Below are positions 1 through 6,313 of a stretch of 8,336 bases of DNA, one piece after another. The DNA comes from JBLIAZ01 sp047631875. Lineage in GTDB: Bacteria; Bacteroidota; Bacteroidia; Flavobacteriales_C; GCA-002722245. The stretch spans positions 1 through 8,336 of the forward strand of contig JBLIAZ010000110.1 in NCBI GenBank assembly GCA_047631875.1, in the 5' to 3' direction. The position numbers and the translations under genes were made by a program. Under the pieces are notes generated by a model. It did no database searches. It was not told where the DNA came from and saw only the letters and a list, made by a program, of their open reading frames with translations. Numbering within the stretch: position 1 is the first letter of the stretch; each line of letters starts with the position of its first letter.

Positions 1-493
1 CTGATACTACAGACGTTCCTCCAGAAGTAAACGTAGTAGTGCTTTTAACACTTGAAGCTCCTTCAGTAACAGTTTGTGTATAAGTATTGTCTTTGTAAAT
101 ACTTACTACAACTGAGTACGTTTGAGAAAAAGTAGACTCTGATTCAGTAGCAGTGGTCGTAGTGTTAGTTTCCCAGCTAGTTCCATTGTAAGTGTTGTTA
201 ACATCTTCTTCATCACTTTTTACATTTGTAGTCACTGTAAGAGCTCCTCCACTCAATACAGCGGTAGTCGTAGTAACTACATCTTCAGTGTTTTTTTCAG
301 TATTTACACTGTTTAACGAAATTGTTTTTTCAGTTTCAGTTTCACTCATCTCCATAGAAACTAAGTTCCAAGTACCTGTTACTCTTGAATCTCTAGAGTT
401 AAATGACAAAGGATCTTCTTCTCCTTTTTTACAACTGTTCAATGCTGGAATTGCAATAATTGCAGCTGCTAAATAAATAATCGATTTTTTCAT
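1..493 (-). CDS. Lipoprotein with possible lipocalin-like domain, partial (C-terminus off the left edge)
   Basis: The frame opens at an ATG at 493 and stays open to the window edge, giving 164 residues with no stop, so the gene is cut off at its 3' end. Residues 1-21 form a lipoprotein signal: two Lys, a hydrophobic stretch (about 5-17), then the lipobox L18-N-S-C21. Cys21 would be lipidated and the protein exported. It is followed by a charged linker (KKGEEDP) typical of Bacteroidota lipoproteins. A 'TGTWNLVS' segment (39-46) resembles the first strand of Bacteroidota lipocalin-like lipoproteins. The rest is about 40% Ser plus Thr (50 of residues 41-164), in alternating patterns suggesting beta-strands, with acidic patches. 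A TAnnTTTG box lies just upstream, so it is probably transcribed alone. The exact family and role are unknown. Confidence is high that it is a real lipoprotein gene and low on the lipocalin fold. Confidence 0.85.
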   Translation of the reverse strand, partial: MKKSIIYLAAAIIAIPALNSCKKGEEDPLSFNSRDSRVTGTWNLVSMEMSETETEKTISLNSVNTEKNTEDVVTTTTAVLSGGALTVTTNVKSDEEDVNNTYNGTSWETNTTTTATESESTFSQTYSVVVSIYKDNTYTQTVTEGASSVKSTTTFTSGGTSVVS

Positions 494-519
494 GTTTAAA
501 TTTTATAAGTTTTCAAGTG

Positions 520-527
520 CAAAGATA
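520..527 (-). promoter_or_regulatory. Bacteroidota-type -7 box for the lipoprotein gene
   Basis: On the minus strand this reads TATCTTTG, a full match to the Bacteroidota sigma-A -7 consensus TAnnTTTG, 26 bp before the lipoprotein ATG at 493. The implied transcript start is near 513, giving a short A/T-rich leader of about 20 nt. No clear -33 TTTG is seen at the usual spacing; the only TTTG (539-542) is too close. Confidence 0.55.
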
Positions 528-592
528 TAAAATTTAATCAAAGAAAAAAAAACAGTATTAATAGGGAAGCGTTCTGACTAAAGTTTATTTAT

Positions 593-1510
593 TCACAGTC
601 TTTGCAACAATACCTGATACAAATCTACCATATCTTCAATGTCTTTAATTGCCACTTTCTCTTCCGGTGAATGAACGTTGTCTTCCGCGGCACCAATGAA
701 ACACCAATCAAATGGATAAGGACTTTTTTGCAAAGCATTCCCATCACTTCCTCCACTACTTTCAACTTCCAATTGAAAATGAACCCCTGACTCGGTAGCA
801 ATTTCAATGACTCTATTTAAGAAGGATTTTCTAGGAATGCCAGAATCTCTCATAGATATCGCTACACCATTTCCATGCTGTACTCCGGAAGTTACCCATG
901 TGATGTCGCATATTAAAGCTTGACTGATTTGATACTTATTATATAGTATTCTTGCTAAGACTTCAGTATTCCCTCCTCCTGTCTCCTCATAACATGAAAA
1001 GGCAAGCACTCCGTTTTCCATAGTTTCAGCTTGCGTTAATGCTGCGAACATTCCTAACCTATTGTCTAAATATGGGGACTGTATATAACTATCACTTTGA
1101 ATAAAGTTCTCCTTATATGACAAGCAAGTACCTCTATCAATATCTCTATGGTACAAATAAGATAATGTACCATCGTTGTCAATGTTTAACCTACACTCTA
1201 TTTCAGACACACTATCCTCACCCACCAAAACACAATCCGAAACTGCTGAAGGTCCCCCAATTTTAATTAAACCAGAACCATAACCAACAGTGTAACCAAC
1301 AGTATCCATGTGTGAAAAAACAGCAAGAGTTGGTTTGCCAAAAACCAGCAACAAGGCATCTTGTATTTCGTTCCCTTGAATAACCTCAGGTGTCACCGCC
1401 CATTTATGACTGTGTCGTTCCACATACGATAAAACAAATGCTTTAACGCGTGACTCATCCCCAGATACCCCTTTGATTTTACAAAGTTGCTGTAAAAGCG
1501 ATAAATCCAT
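593..1510 (-). CDS. M42-family-like metallopeptidase (aminopeptidase/glucanase-type fold), compact
   Basis: This 305-residue protein has the metal-site pattern of M42 dinuclear (Zn/Co) aminopeptidases in the right order. H67-M-D69 sits in 'SHMDTVGY', with D149 in 'YLDNRLG' as the probable bridging ligand. E175-E176 follow in 'CYEETGGG' (general base plus ligand), then D202 in 'CDITW', D256 in 'GGSDGNA' and H280 in 'VHSPEE'. Residues of roughly 80-145 would be the family's inserted dimerisation domain. It lacks a signal peptide, so a cytosolic role in trimming peptides is expected. Many M42 enzymes have about 340-360 residues, so this one is short, and the E-E loop differs from the usual EEvGxRG form. 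I chose the ATG at 1510, which leaves a 14-bp gap after the START-like gene. The in-frame ATG at 1570 would add 20 unconserved-looking residues and overlap that gene by 46 bp. It is probably co-transcribed with the START-like gene. Substrate unknown. Confidence 0.8.
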   Translation of the reverse strand: MDLSLLQQLCKIKGVSGDESRVKAFVLSYVERHSHKWAVTPEVIQGNEIQDALLLVFGKPTLAVFSHMDTVGYTVGYGSGLIKIGGPSAVSDCVLVGEDSVSEIECRLNIDNDGTLSYLYHRDIDRGTCLSYKENFIQSDSYIQSPYLDNRLGMFAALTQAETMENGVLAFSCYEETGGGNTEVLARILYNKYQISQALICDITWVTSGVQHGNGVAISMRDSGIPRKSFLNRVIEIATESGVHFQLEVESSGGSDGNALQKSPYPFDWCFIGAAEDNVHSPEEKVAIKDIEDMVDLYQVLLQRL

Positions 1511-1524
1511 AATGATTAATATAA

Positions 1525-1914
1525 TTATCCGCCAATGATATGGGCAAGCTCTCCCGCTTGGCTTTCCCACAATAATTTAGACTCTTCGATTTCATCCTCA
1601 TCACAATGATCTGTAATAAGTAATGCAACATCACCTGTGATTCCGTCAACTTGTATTCTAAGTTCAAAAAATGCGTCTTCATCAGCATCATTCTCATCAT
1701 CAAGCCATCTAAATTTAACATGACTGTTTTCAGACTGCTCTAATATTTCGGCCCTCTGCTCAGAACCTTCCCATTTAAAAACATAAACTTTCCCTCCTTT
1801 TTCATAGTCAACATCATCACAAAACCACTCTGACAATCCACTAGGAGTTGCGAATGCTTTGTATAAAATACTTACTGAAGATTTAACTGGATATTCTATC
1901 TGATACTGAACCAT
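1525..1914 (-). CDS. START-like domain (SRPBCC/AHSA1-like) protein
   Basis: A 129-residue soluble protein strongly resembling the small START-like domain proteins common in Flavobacteriia. The N-terminal strand (Y-Q-I-E-Y-P-V, residues 4-10) is followed by a helix with the hallmark 'ATPSGLSEWFCDDV' (about 22-35). Next come alternating strands (KVYVFKW, HVKFRW) and an acidic turn (DDENDADED). A C-terminal helix beginning 'EIEESKLLWESQ' packs into the helix-grip fold. Such folds bind hydrophobic ligands or act as chaperone partners, but this subfamily has no established function that I know. The chosen ATG at 1914 matches the usual length. An upstream in-frame ATG at 1947 would add 11 residues (MLHCTEQIKVT) without family resemblance. 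It lies 66 bp after tsaD and 14 bp before the M42-like gene, so it is probably the middle gene of a three-gene unit. Confidence 0.85.
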   Translation of the reverse strand: MVQYQIEYPVKSSVSILYKAFATPSGLSEWFCDDVDYEKGGKVYVFKWEGSEQRAEILEQSENSHVKFRWLDDENDADEDAFFELRIQVDGITGDVALLITDHCDEDEIEESKLLWESQAGELAHIIGG

Positions 1915-1980
1915 TGTTACTTTTATTTGTTCCGTGCAATGTAACAATAAATTACAGTAATTAGAAGACTAGTTTGAGGT

Positions 1981-3000
1981 TTATTTTACAATTTTTAAAC
2001 GTGCTTGTGCAGCAATCGAAATATCAGCAAAATCTTGTTTCAAAAACTTGTAGTAAGCCCCAATTCCAATCATTGCCGCATTGTCGGTGCAAAATTCAAA
2101 ATCTGGAACATGAACCGACCAACCTTCGTCCTGTTTTAACTTTAGCCTAGCTCGCAAACCACTATTAGCGCTAACACCTCCCGCTACTGCAATTTCCTTG
2201 ATGCCCATTTTTTTTACCAAAGGATCCAGTTGACTAAACAACACGTCTAATATTGCTTTTTGCACTGAAGCACAAATATCATTCATGTTATCGTCAATGA
2301 ACGCAGGGTTTTTTTTCATCTCTTTTTGCAAAAAATACAGCACTGAAGTTTTTAAGCCACTAAAACTATAGTTAAAATCGGCAACTTTTGGCAAAGCAAA
2401 TTTAAAAGCTGATGGATTTCCATTTTGCGCTAACTTGTCAAGAACAGGTCCTCCTGGATACGGCAAACCCATAATCTTCGCAATTTTATCAAAAGCTTCC
2501 CCGGCAGCATCATCTATCGTTTCACCATGCAATTCAAAAACGTAAGGTGATTTCACCTCAACAAGTTGCGTGTGGCCTCCTGAAACAGTTAAACACAAAA
2601 AAGGGAATTCAGGTGGCTTATTATCCGATTCAATGAAGTGAGCTAATATATGAGCCTCCATGTGATTGACAGAAATTAAGGGAATCTCAAGTGCTATCGC
2701 TACCGATTTAGCAAAAGAAACGCCAACCAACAAGGAACCTAAAAGGCCAGGACCAACCGTACATGCCACCGCTTCCAAATCAGTCATTTTAATTCCCGCA
2801 CGTTTCACGGCAATATCAACAGTGGGAACAATGTTTTTTTGATGAGCTCTTGAAGCCAGTTCTGGTACTACTCCTCCAAACTCCTCATGCACTTTTTGAG
2901 TTGACACTATATTCGACAAAACTTTACGCCCTTTTAGCACAGCAACTGAAGTGTCATCACAGGAAGATTCAATGGATAATATTAGTGGTTCTTCATTCAT
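1981..3000 (-). CDS. tsaD: tRNA N6-adenosine threonylcarbamoyltransferase TsaD
   Basis: A 339-residue protein of normal TsaD length. TsaD (Kae1/YgjD/Gcp, ASKHA fold) transfers the threonylcarbamoyl group from TsaC-made TC-AMP to A37 of ANN-decoding tRNAs, working in the cytoplasm with TsaB and TsaE. Visible signatures are the N-terminal 'IESSCDDTS' phosphate loop (10-18), 'VPELASRAH' (45-53) and the metal-binding H113-M-E-A-H117. Further on come 'SGGHTQL' (140-146), 'DDAAGEAFDK' (163-172), 'YPGGP' (181-185), 'FSGLKTS' (213-219), 'AGGVSAN' (273-279) and 'TDNAAMIG' with ligand D306. All key residues look intact. The ATG at 3000 gives the standard N-terminus and lies only a few bases after a TAnnTTTG box. 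It diverges from the SLC13 transporter and heads the minus-strand group that continues into the START-like gene. Confidence 0.98.
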   Translation of the reverse strand: MNEEPLILSIESSCDDTSVAVLKGRKVLSNIVSTQKVHEEFGGVVPELASRAHQKNIVPTVDIAVKRAGIKMTDLEAVACTVGPGLLGSLLVGVSFAKSVAIALEIPLISVNHMEAHILAHFIESDNKPPEFPFLCLTVSGGHTQLVEVKSPYVFELHGETIDDAAGEAFDKIAKIMGLPYPGGPVLDKLAQNGNPSAFKFALPKVADFNYSFSGLKTSVLYFLQKEMKKNPAFIDDNMNDICASVQKAILDVLFSQLDPLVKKMGIKEIAVAGGVSANSGLRARLKLKQDEGWSVHVPDFEFCTDNAAMIGIGAYYKFLKQDFADISIAAQARLKIVK

Positions 3001-3005
3001 TGTGT

Positions 3006-3013
3006 CAAAAATA
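3006..3013 (-). promoter_or_regulatory. Candidate -7 box for tsaD
   Basis: On the minus strand this reads TATTTTTG, a full TAnnTTTG match. It ends only 5 bp before the tsaD ATG, so a transcript from it would be leaderless or nearly so. No -33 TTG is seen at normal spacing, and the region is AT-rich, so a chance match is possible. Confidence 0.35.
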
Positions 3014-3067
3014 ATTAGAATTTGATTCTTAATTGCATTCTTGAAAAAGTAATAAAAGGATATTTAT

Positions 3068-3075
3068 TACTTTTG
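3068..3075 (+). promoter_or_regulatory. Candidate -7 box for the SLC13 transporter gene
   Basis: The plus strand reads TACTTTTG, a full match to TAnnTTTG, with a TTG at 3041-3043 as a possible -33 element at a rather long 24-bp spacing. The implied start near 3082 leaves a leader of about 20 nt before the ATG at 3103. This supports that ATG over the upstream in-frame ATG at 3022, which would lie outside such a transcript. Confidence 0.5.
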
Positions 3076-3102
3076 GCTGACTTACACCGAATTATTAGCA
3101 TA

Positions 3103-4911
3103 ATGGGATTTGACGCGTACATCACGATTTTTGTAATTGCCTTAGCGGTAGCCCTGTTTATAACGGAGTTAATTACTATTGATCTAGTTTCCATTTTAGT
3201 AATGGTCGTACTGATTCTAACCGGAGTTATTAGTCCTGAAGAAGGAGTACAAGGTTTTAGTAACAACGCTACAATAACCGTTGTTTTTATGTTCATACTA
3301 AGTGCAACCGTCCTGAAAACAGGATCACTGCAGTATGTAGCTTATAAACTCTCTAATACTTTCCGGTACAATTACAAATTAGGGATGGTTTTGATGATGG
3401 TCCTGATAGCGGTGATTTCAGCCTTTGTGAACAATACTCCTGTAGTGGTTATCTTCATTCCCGTTATTATTCAAATCGCACACGCCTCGGGACAAAGCCC
3501 CACAAAAATGTTAATTCCTTTGTCTTTCGCTTCCATTTTCGGAGGTACATGTACATTAATTGGTACATCAACAAATATTTTAGTGTCTGGAATAGCTGAA
3601 AAATCTGGATTAGAAGGGTTTGGAATATTTGATTCCTTGGGAATGGGGTTAGTATTTGTCGTGGTTGGAATTTTGTACATGATTTTTGTTGGGGATAAAT
3701 TACTACCTAGCAGAACAATTGAAAAAGATTTAAATACAAAATTCAATGTGAGTGACTATTTGACCGAAATCGAGTTGCTTGAAAATGCGAACTCAGTTGG
3801 AAAAAAAATCATGGATTCTGCTTTGGTAAGGGAATTAGAGATGGACGTGCTACAAGTAATTAGGGGTGAGTCTAAATTTACACTACCACAGGGTGATTTC
3901 GTATTGCAGGCTGGTGACTTACTTAAAGTAAAGTGTAATATTGAAAAAATTAAAACCTTAAAAAACCGAGTCAAAATAAACGTAAAACCTTCAGTCAAAA
4001 TTGGGGGTAATGATTTACAAGGAAGTAATTCAACCATTTTAGAGATGGTAATGACAGCTGGAACTGACGTGTCTGGCAAAACACTAAAGGAAATTGATTT
4101 TAGAAGAAAATACCGTGCAGTTCCATTAGCAATTAAACAAAGGGATGGGGTTGTTCATGATAACTTGTATGAGCATGTGCTCACTCCTGGAGATATCATT
4201 TTAGCTGAAGTTAAAACTCATTATGTTGAAGAAATGAAAAAGCTTGAAAGAAATCACGAAATTCCATTCGCAGTGCTCTCTGAAAGCGTTATTCAAGATT
4301 TTGACAAGAAAAAAACATTTACAGTATTAGCAGTAATTGCTGCAGTAGTTGGACTCGCCTCCTTCGACATATTAGACATCATGACCGGTACAATTGCAGG
4401 GGTTACTTTGCTTGTGCTATTAAAGGCCTTAACCATGAAGGAAGCCTATGCTGCAGTAAATTGGAAAATCATCTTCTTACTAGTGGGCTCCTTAAGTTTA
4501 GGAACAGCCATGCATAATTCTGAATTAGACGTTTTCATAGCAAATGGGCTTGTAAATAACCTGGGGACTTTAGGAGGAAATATTGCTATATTATCAGGTT
4601 TGTATTTGGTTACTTCTATCCTTACCGAAGTAATATCTAATCATGCCGCGGCTGCACTATTAGCTCCAATAGCTATTGCTGCCGCTAGCAGCTTAGGAAT
4701 TAACGCAACACCATTTTTAATGACCATTATGTTTGCTGCATCTGCTAGCTTCATGACACCAATAGGTTACCATAATAACACCATGGTTTACAGTGCTGGA
4801 AATTATAAATTCACTGACTTCTTGAAAGTGGGAACGCCATTAAATATCCTATTTTGGATTATTGCAACGATTTTTATTCCCATTTTTTTCCCTTTTGAAA
4901 TGGTAAAATAG
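3103..4911 (+). CDS. SLC13/DASS-type (ArsB/NhaD superfamily) transporter with two RCK_C domains
   Basis: A 602-residue inner-membrane protein with two pseudo-symmetric transport halves flanking a soluble insert. The first half (about 7-197) has hydrophobic helices, 'NNTPVVVIFIP' (110-120) and the hairpin 'GGTCTLIGTSTN' (147-158). The second half (about 404-597) has the counterpart 'TEVISNHAAAALLAP' (508-522) and 'TPIGYHNNTMVY' (552-563), then the typical 'G-x-Y-x-F-x-D-F-x-K-x-G-x-P-L' (566-580). Between them (about 205-395) lie two RCK_C/TrkA-C units, one around 245-286 and one around 314-381, each with the 'GD-x-(I/L)-L' turn. Proteins of this layout move anions such as sulfate or dicarboxylates, probably coupled to Na+. 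The substrate cannot be read from the sequence, and the RCK_C pair suggests ligand-gated control. Homologous sequence begins at MGFDAY, so I place the start at 3103. The frame is open from an ATG at 3022, but those 27 residues look unrelated. Monocistronic, divergent from tsaD and convergent with lpxH. Confidence 0.92.
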   Translation: MGFDAYITIFVIALAVALFITELITIDLVSILVMVVLILTGVISPEEGVQGFSNNATITVVFMFILSATVLKTGSLQYVAYKLSNTFRYNYKLGMVLMMVLIAVISAFVNNTPVVVIFIPVIIQIAHASGQSPTKMLIPLSFASIFGGTCTLIGTSTNILVSGIAEKSGLEGFGIFDSLGMGLVFVVVGILYMIFVGDKLLPSRTIEKDLNTKFNVSDYLTEIELLENANSVGKKIMDSALVRELEMDVLQVIRGESKFTLPQGDFVLQAGDLLKVKCNIEKIKTLKNRVKINVKPSVKIGGNDLQGSNSTILEMVMTAGTDVSGKTLKEIDFRRKYRAVPLAIKQRDGVVHDNLYEHVLTPGDIILAEVKTHYVEEMKKLERNHEIPFAVLSESVIQDFDKKKTFTVLAVIAAVVGLASFDILDIMTGTIAGVTLLVLLKALTMKEAYAAVNWKIIFLLVGSLSLGTAMHNSELDVFIANGLVNNLGTLGGNIAILSGLYLVTSILTEVISNHAAAALLAPIAIAAASSLGINATPFLMTIMFAASASFMTPIGYHNNTMVYSAGNYKFTDFLKVGTPLNILFWIIATIFIPIFFPFEMVK

Positions 4912-4922
4912 CAGATCGGTTT

Positions 4923-4944
4923 TGTGTGTGTGTGTGTGTGTGTG
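4923..4944. repeat. TG dinucleotide microsatellite, 11 units
   Basis: Eleven uninterrupted TG units sit in the 60-bp gap between the convergent transporter and lpxH genes, 11 bp after the transporter stop and 27 bp before the lpxH stop. It lies in no gene, so length change would not shift a frame. It would be transcribed at the 3' end of either mRNA. No hairpin terminator is visible in the gap. Confidence 0.95.
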
Positions 4945-4971
4945 TATCAACTTGTAAAAATACTTGAAACT

Positions 4972-5727
4972 TTAGGTGAGCTTTTTTAAAATCAAATTAT
5001 CACCATCAAAAACTGCATAGTGCGGGTTTCCGGTAACCCACTCCCCTAAGTTGACGTAGCGTGATTCATGACCATCGATCGATAAGTCAAGAGGTAAATG
5101 GCGATGCCCAAAAATGAAATAATCGTAATGGTTTTGTGTCAATAATTCTTTGCAATACTCATACAACCATTCGTTTTCCTTAACCGAGAATCCTTCTTCT
5201 TTTTTTACGTTTTTGAGTCTACTTTTTCCTGACCACATTTTTGCTACTCCAAACGCGAAGTTTGGATGCACTCTAGCAAACAACCATTGACATAATGAAT
5301 TAGCAAATATCTTTTTGAGAAACTTATACTTATAATCCCCAGGGCCCAATCCGTCTCCATGACCCAAGTAAAATTGTTTCCCCAAAAAAGATTTCACAAT
5401 TGGTTCACGATATATTTTAACACCTATTTCTTTTTCCAAGTAATCAAACATCCACATGTCGTGATTACCGGTAAATAAAGAGACTTTTACGCCACTATCA
5501 ACTAATTCCGCCAGTTTACCTAACAAACGAACATAGCCTTTAGGGACTACAGATTTGTATTCAAACCAAAAATCAAATATGTCCCCTAGTAAATATATTT
5601 CGGAAGCGTCTTTACTAATGTCTTCCAACCAAGTGACTAATTTCAATTCCCTCAACCTAGAAGAGTCAACATTAGGAACTCCTAAATGGAAATCCGACGC
5701 GAAATAAATATTTGTTTTCTCCTCCAT
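4972..5727 (-). CDS. lpxH: UDP-2,3-diacylglucosamine diphosphatase (LpxH family)
   Basis: A 251-residue calcineurin-type metallophosphoesterase. LpxH hydrolyses UDP-2,3-diacylglucosamine to lipid X and UMP in lipid A synthesis, at the cytoplasmic face of the inner membrane. The dimetal motifs are complete and in order: 'SDFHLG' (D12, H14), 'LLGDIFDFWFE' (D49), 'GNHD' (N88, H89, D90), 'GHGDG' (H123) and 'FGHRH' (H208, H210). The 'GD-x-F-D-x-W' form and the Tyr/Lys/Trp-rich helical insert (about 128-180) are typical of LpxH-like enzymes rather than generic phosphoesterases. The assignment rests on family resemblance; the Bacteroidota member has not been distinguished here from paralogues. It starts 12 bp after the frr stop and is probably the last gene of the pyrH-frr-lpxH unit. 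No signal peptide. Confidence 0.88.
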   Translation of the reverse strand: MEEKTNIYFASDFHLGVPNVDSSRLRELKLVTWLEDISKDASEIYLLGDIFDFWFEYKSVVPKGYVRLLGKLAELVDSGVKVSLFTGNHDMWMFDYLEKEIGVKIYREPIVKSFLGKQFYLGHGDGLGPGDYKYKFLKKIFANSLCQWLFARVHPNFAFGVAKMWSGKSRLKNVKKEEGFSVKENEWLYEYCKELLTQNHYDYFIFGHRHLPLDLSIDGHESRYVNLGEWVTGNPHYAVFDGDNLILKKLT

Positions 5728-5739
5728 TATAAGGGAGTA

Positions 5740-6303
5740 CTATACAGTCATGATGTCTTTTTCCTTATCGGATAACACGACATCTACCTTAGCGCTGTAT
5801 GAACTTGTAATATCTTGTATGTCGCTTTCAATCGTTTTTGCCCTATCCTCAGGTAAACCATCTTTTTGTAGCTTTTTAATAGTATCGTTAGCATCTTTTC
5901 TTGCAACTCTGATTGCCACCTTCGCATCTTCACCATAGCTTTTAGTCTGTTTCACCAAACCATTGCGTCTTTCTTCAGTTAAAGCAGGGATCGCAATCAT
6001 AATGATATCACCATTACTTTGAGGGTTTAACCCCAAATTGGCATCAATAATGGCTTTCGATACATCTTGAAGAATAGATTTCTCCCAAGGTTGCACTGAC
6101 AAGGTCCTAGGATCAGGAGTACTAACATTCGCAACTTGACTCAAAGGTGTTTTAGCCCCATAATATTCTACAAAAACTGTAGATAACATACTTGGGTTAG
6201 CTTTTCCTGCGCGAATTTTTAATAATTCGGTCTCCAATCGATCAATGCTTTTTTGCATTGATTCCTTAGCGGAGTCCAGTTCAAATTGAATTTCTTCTTC
6301 CAT
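5740..6303 (-). CDS. frr: Ribosome recycling factor (RRF)
   Basis: A 187-residue protein, close to the usual 185. RRF binds the post-termination 70S complex and, with EF-G, splits it into subunits. The three-helix bundle (domain I) is formed by about 1-30 plus 105-187, and the beta domain (II) by about 31-104. Diagnostic stretches are 'RAGKANPSML' (31-40), 'YYGAKTPLSQVANVS' (47-61), 'DPRTLSVQPWEKS' (63-75) and 'EERRNGLVKQ' (110-119). The Arg-rich 'VAIRVARKDAND' (128-139) follows. All are intact. It begins 10 bp after the pyrH stop, with lpxH 12 bp downstream, so translation coupling in one mRNA is likely. No Shine-Dalgarno sequence is seen; the leader is A/T-rich, as is usual in Bacteroidota. 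Confidence 0.98.
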   Translation of the reverse strand: MEEEIQFELDSAKESMQKSIDRLETELLKIRAGKANPSMLSTVFVEYYGAKTPLSQVANVSTPDPRTLSVQPWEKSILQDVSKAIIDANLGLNPQSNGDIIMIAIPALTEERRNGLVKQTKSYGEDAKVAIRVARKDANDTIKKLQKDGLPEDRAKTIESDIQDITSSYSAKVDVVLSDKEKDIMTV

Positions 6304-6313
6304 AGCAAATATT

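Noticed and set aside
192..476. Open frame of 94 codons on the plus strand
   Set aside because: It is exactly antisense to the lipoprotein gene; its Val/Ser/Thr-rich translation mirrors that gene's composition and it has no recognisable domain.
541..592. T9 run downstream of the M42-like gene stop, as a possible intrinsic terminator
   Set aside because: No stem longer than about three pairs could be found before the T-run, so a hairpin terminator is not supported.
1479..1721. Minus-strand frame bridging the START-like and M42-like genes, raising the idea of a frameshift or overlapping gene
   Set aside because: Both flanking genes have intact family motifs, proper starts and stops; this frame is just the alternate register with a low-information translation.
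3015..3296. Minus-strand frame of 93 codons reaching towards tsaD
   Set aside because: It lies antisense to the transporter N-terminus and its promoter region, and its translation shows no family features. Similar antisense frames at 3471-3746, 3756-4079, 5750-5938, 6366-6617, 7670-7984 and 8011-8205 are rejected on the same ground.
4912..4971. Search for a bidirectional terminator between the convergent transporter and lpxH genes
   Set aside because: Apart from the TG repeat, no inverted repeat with a U-run was found in this gap.
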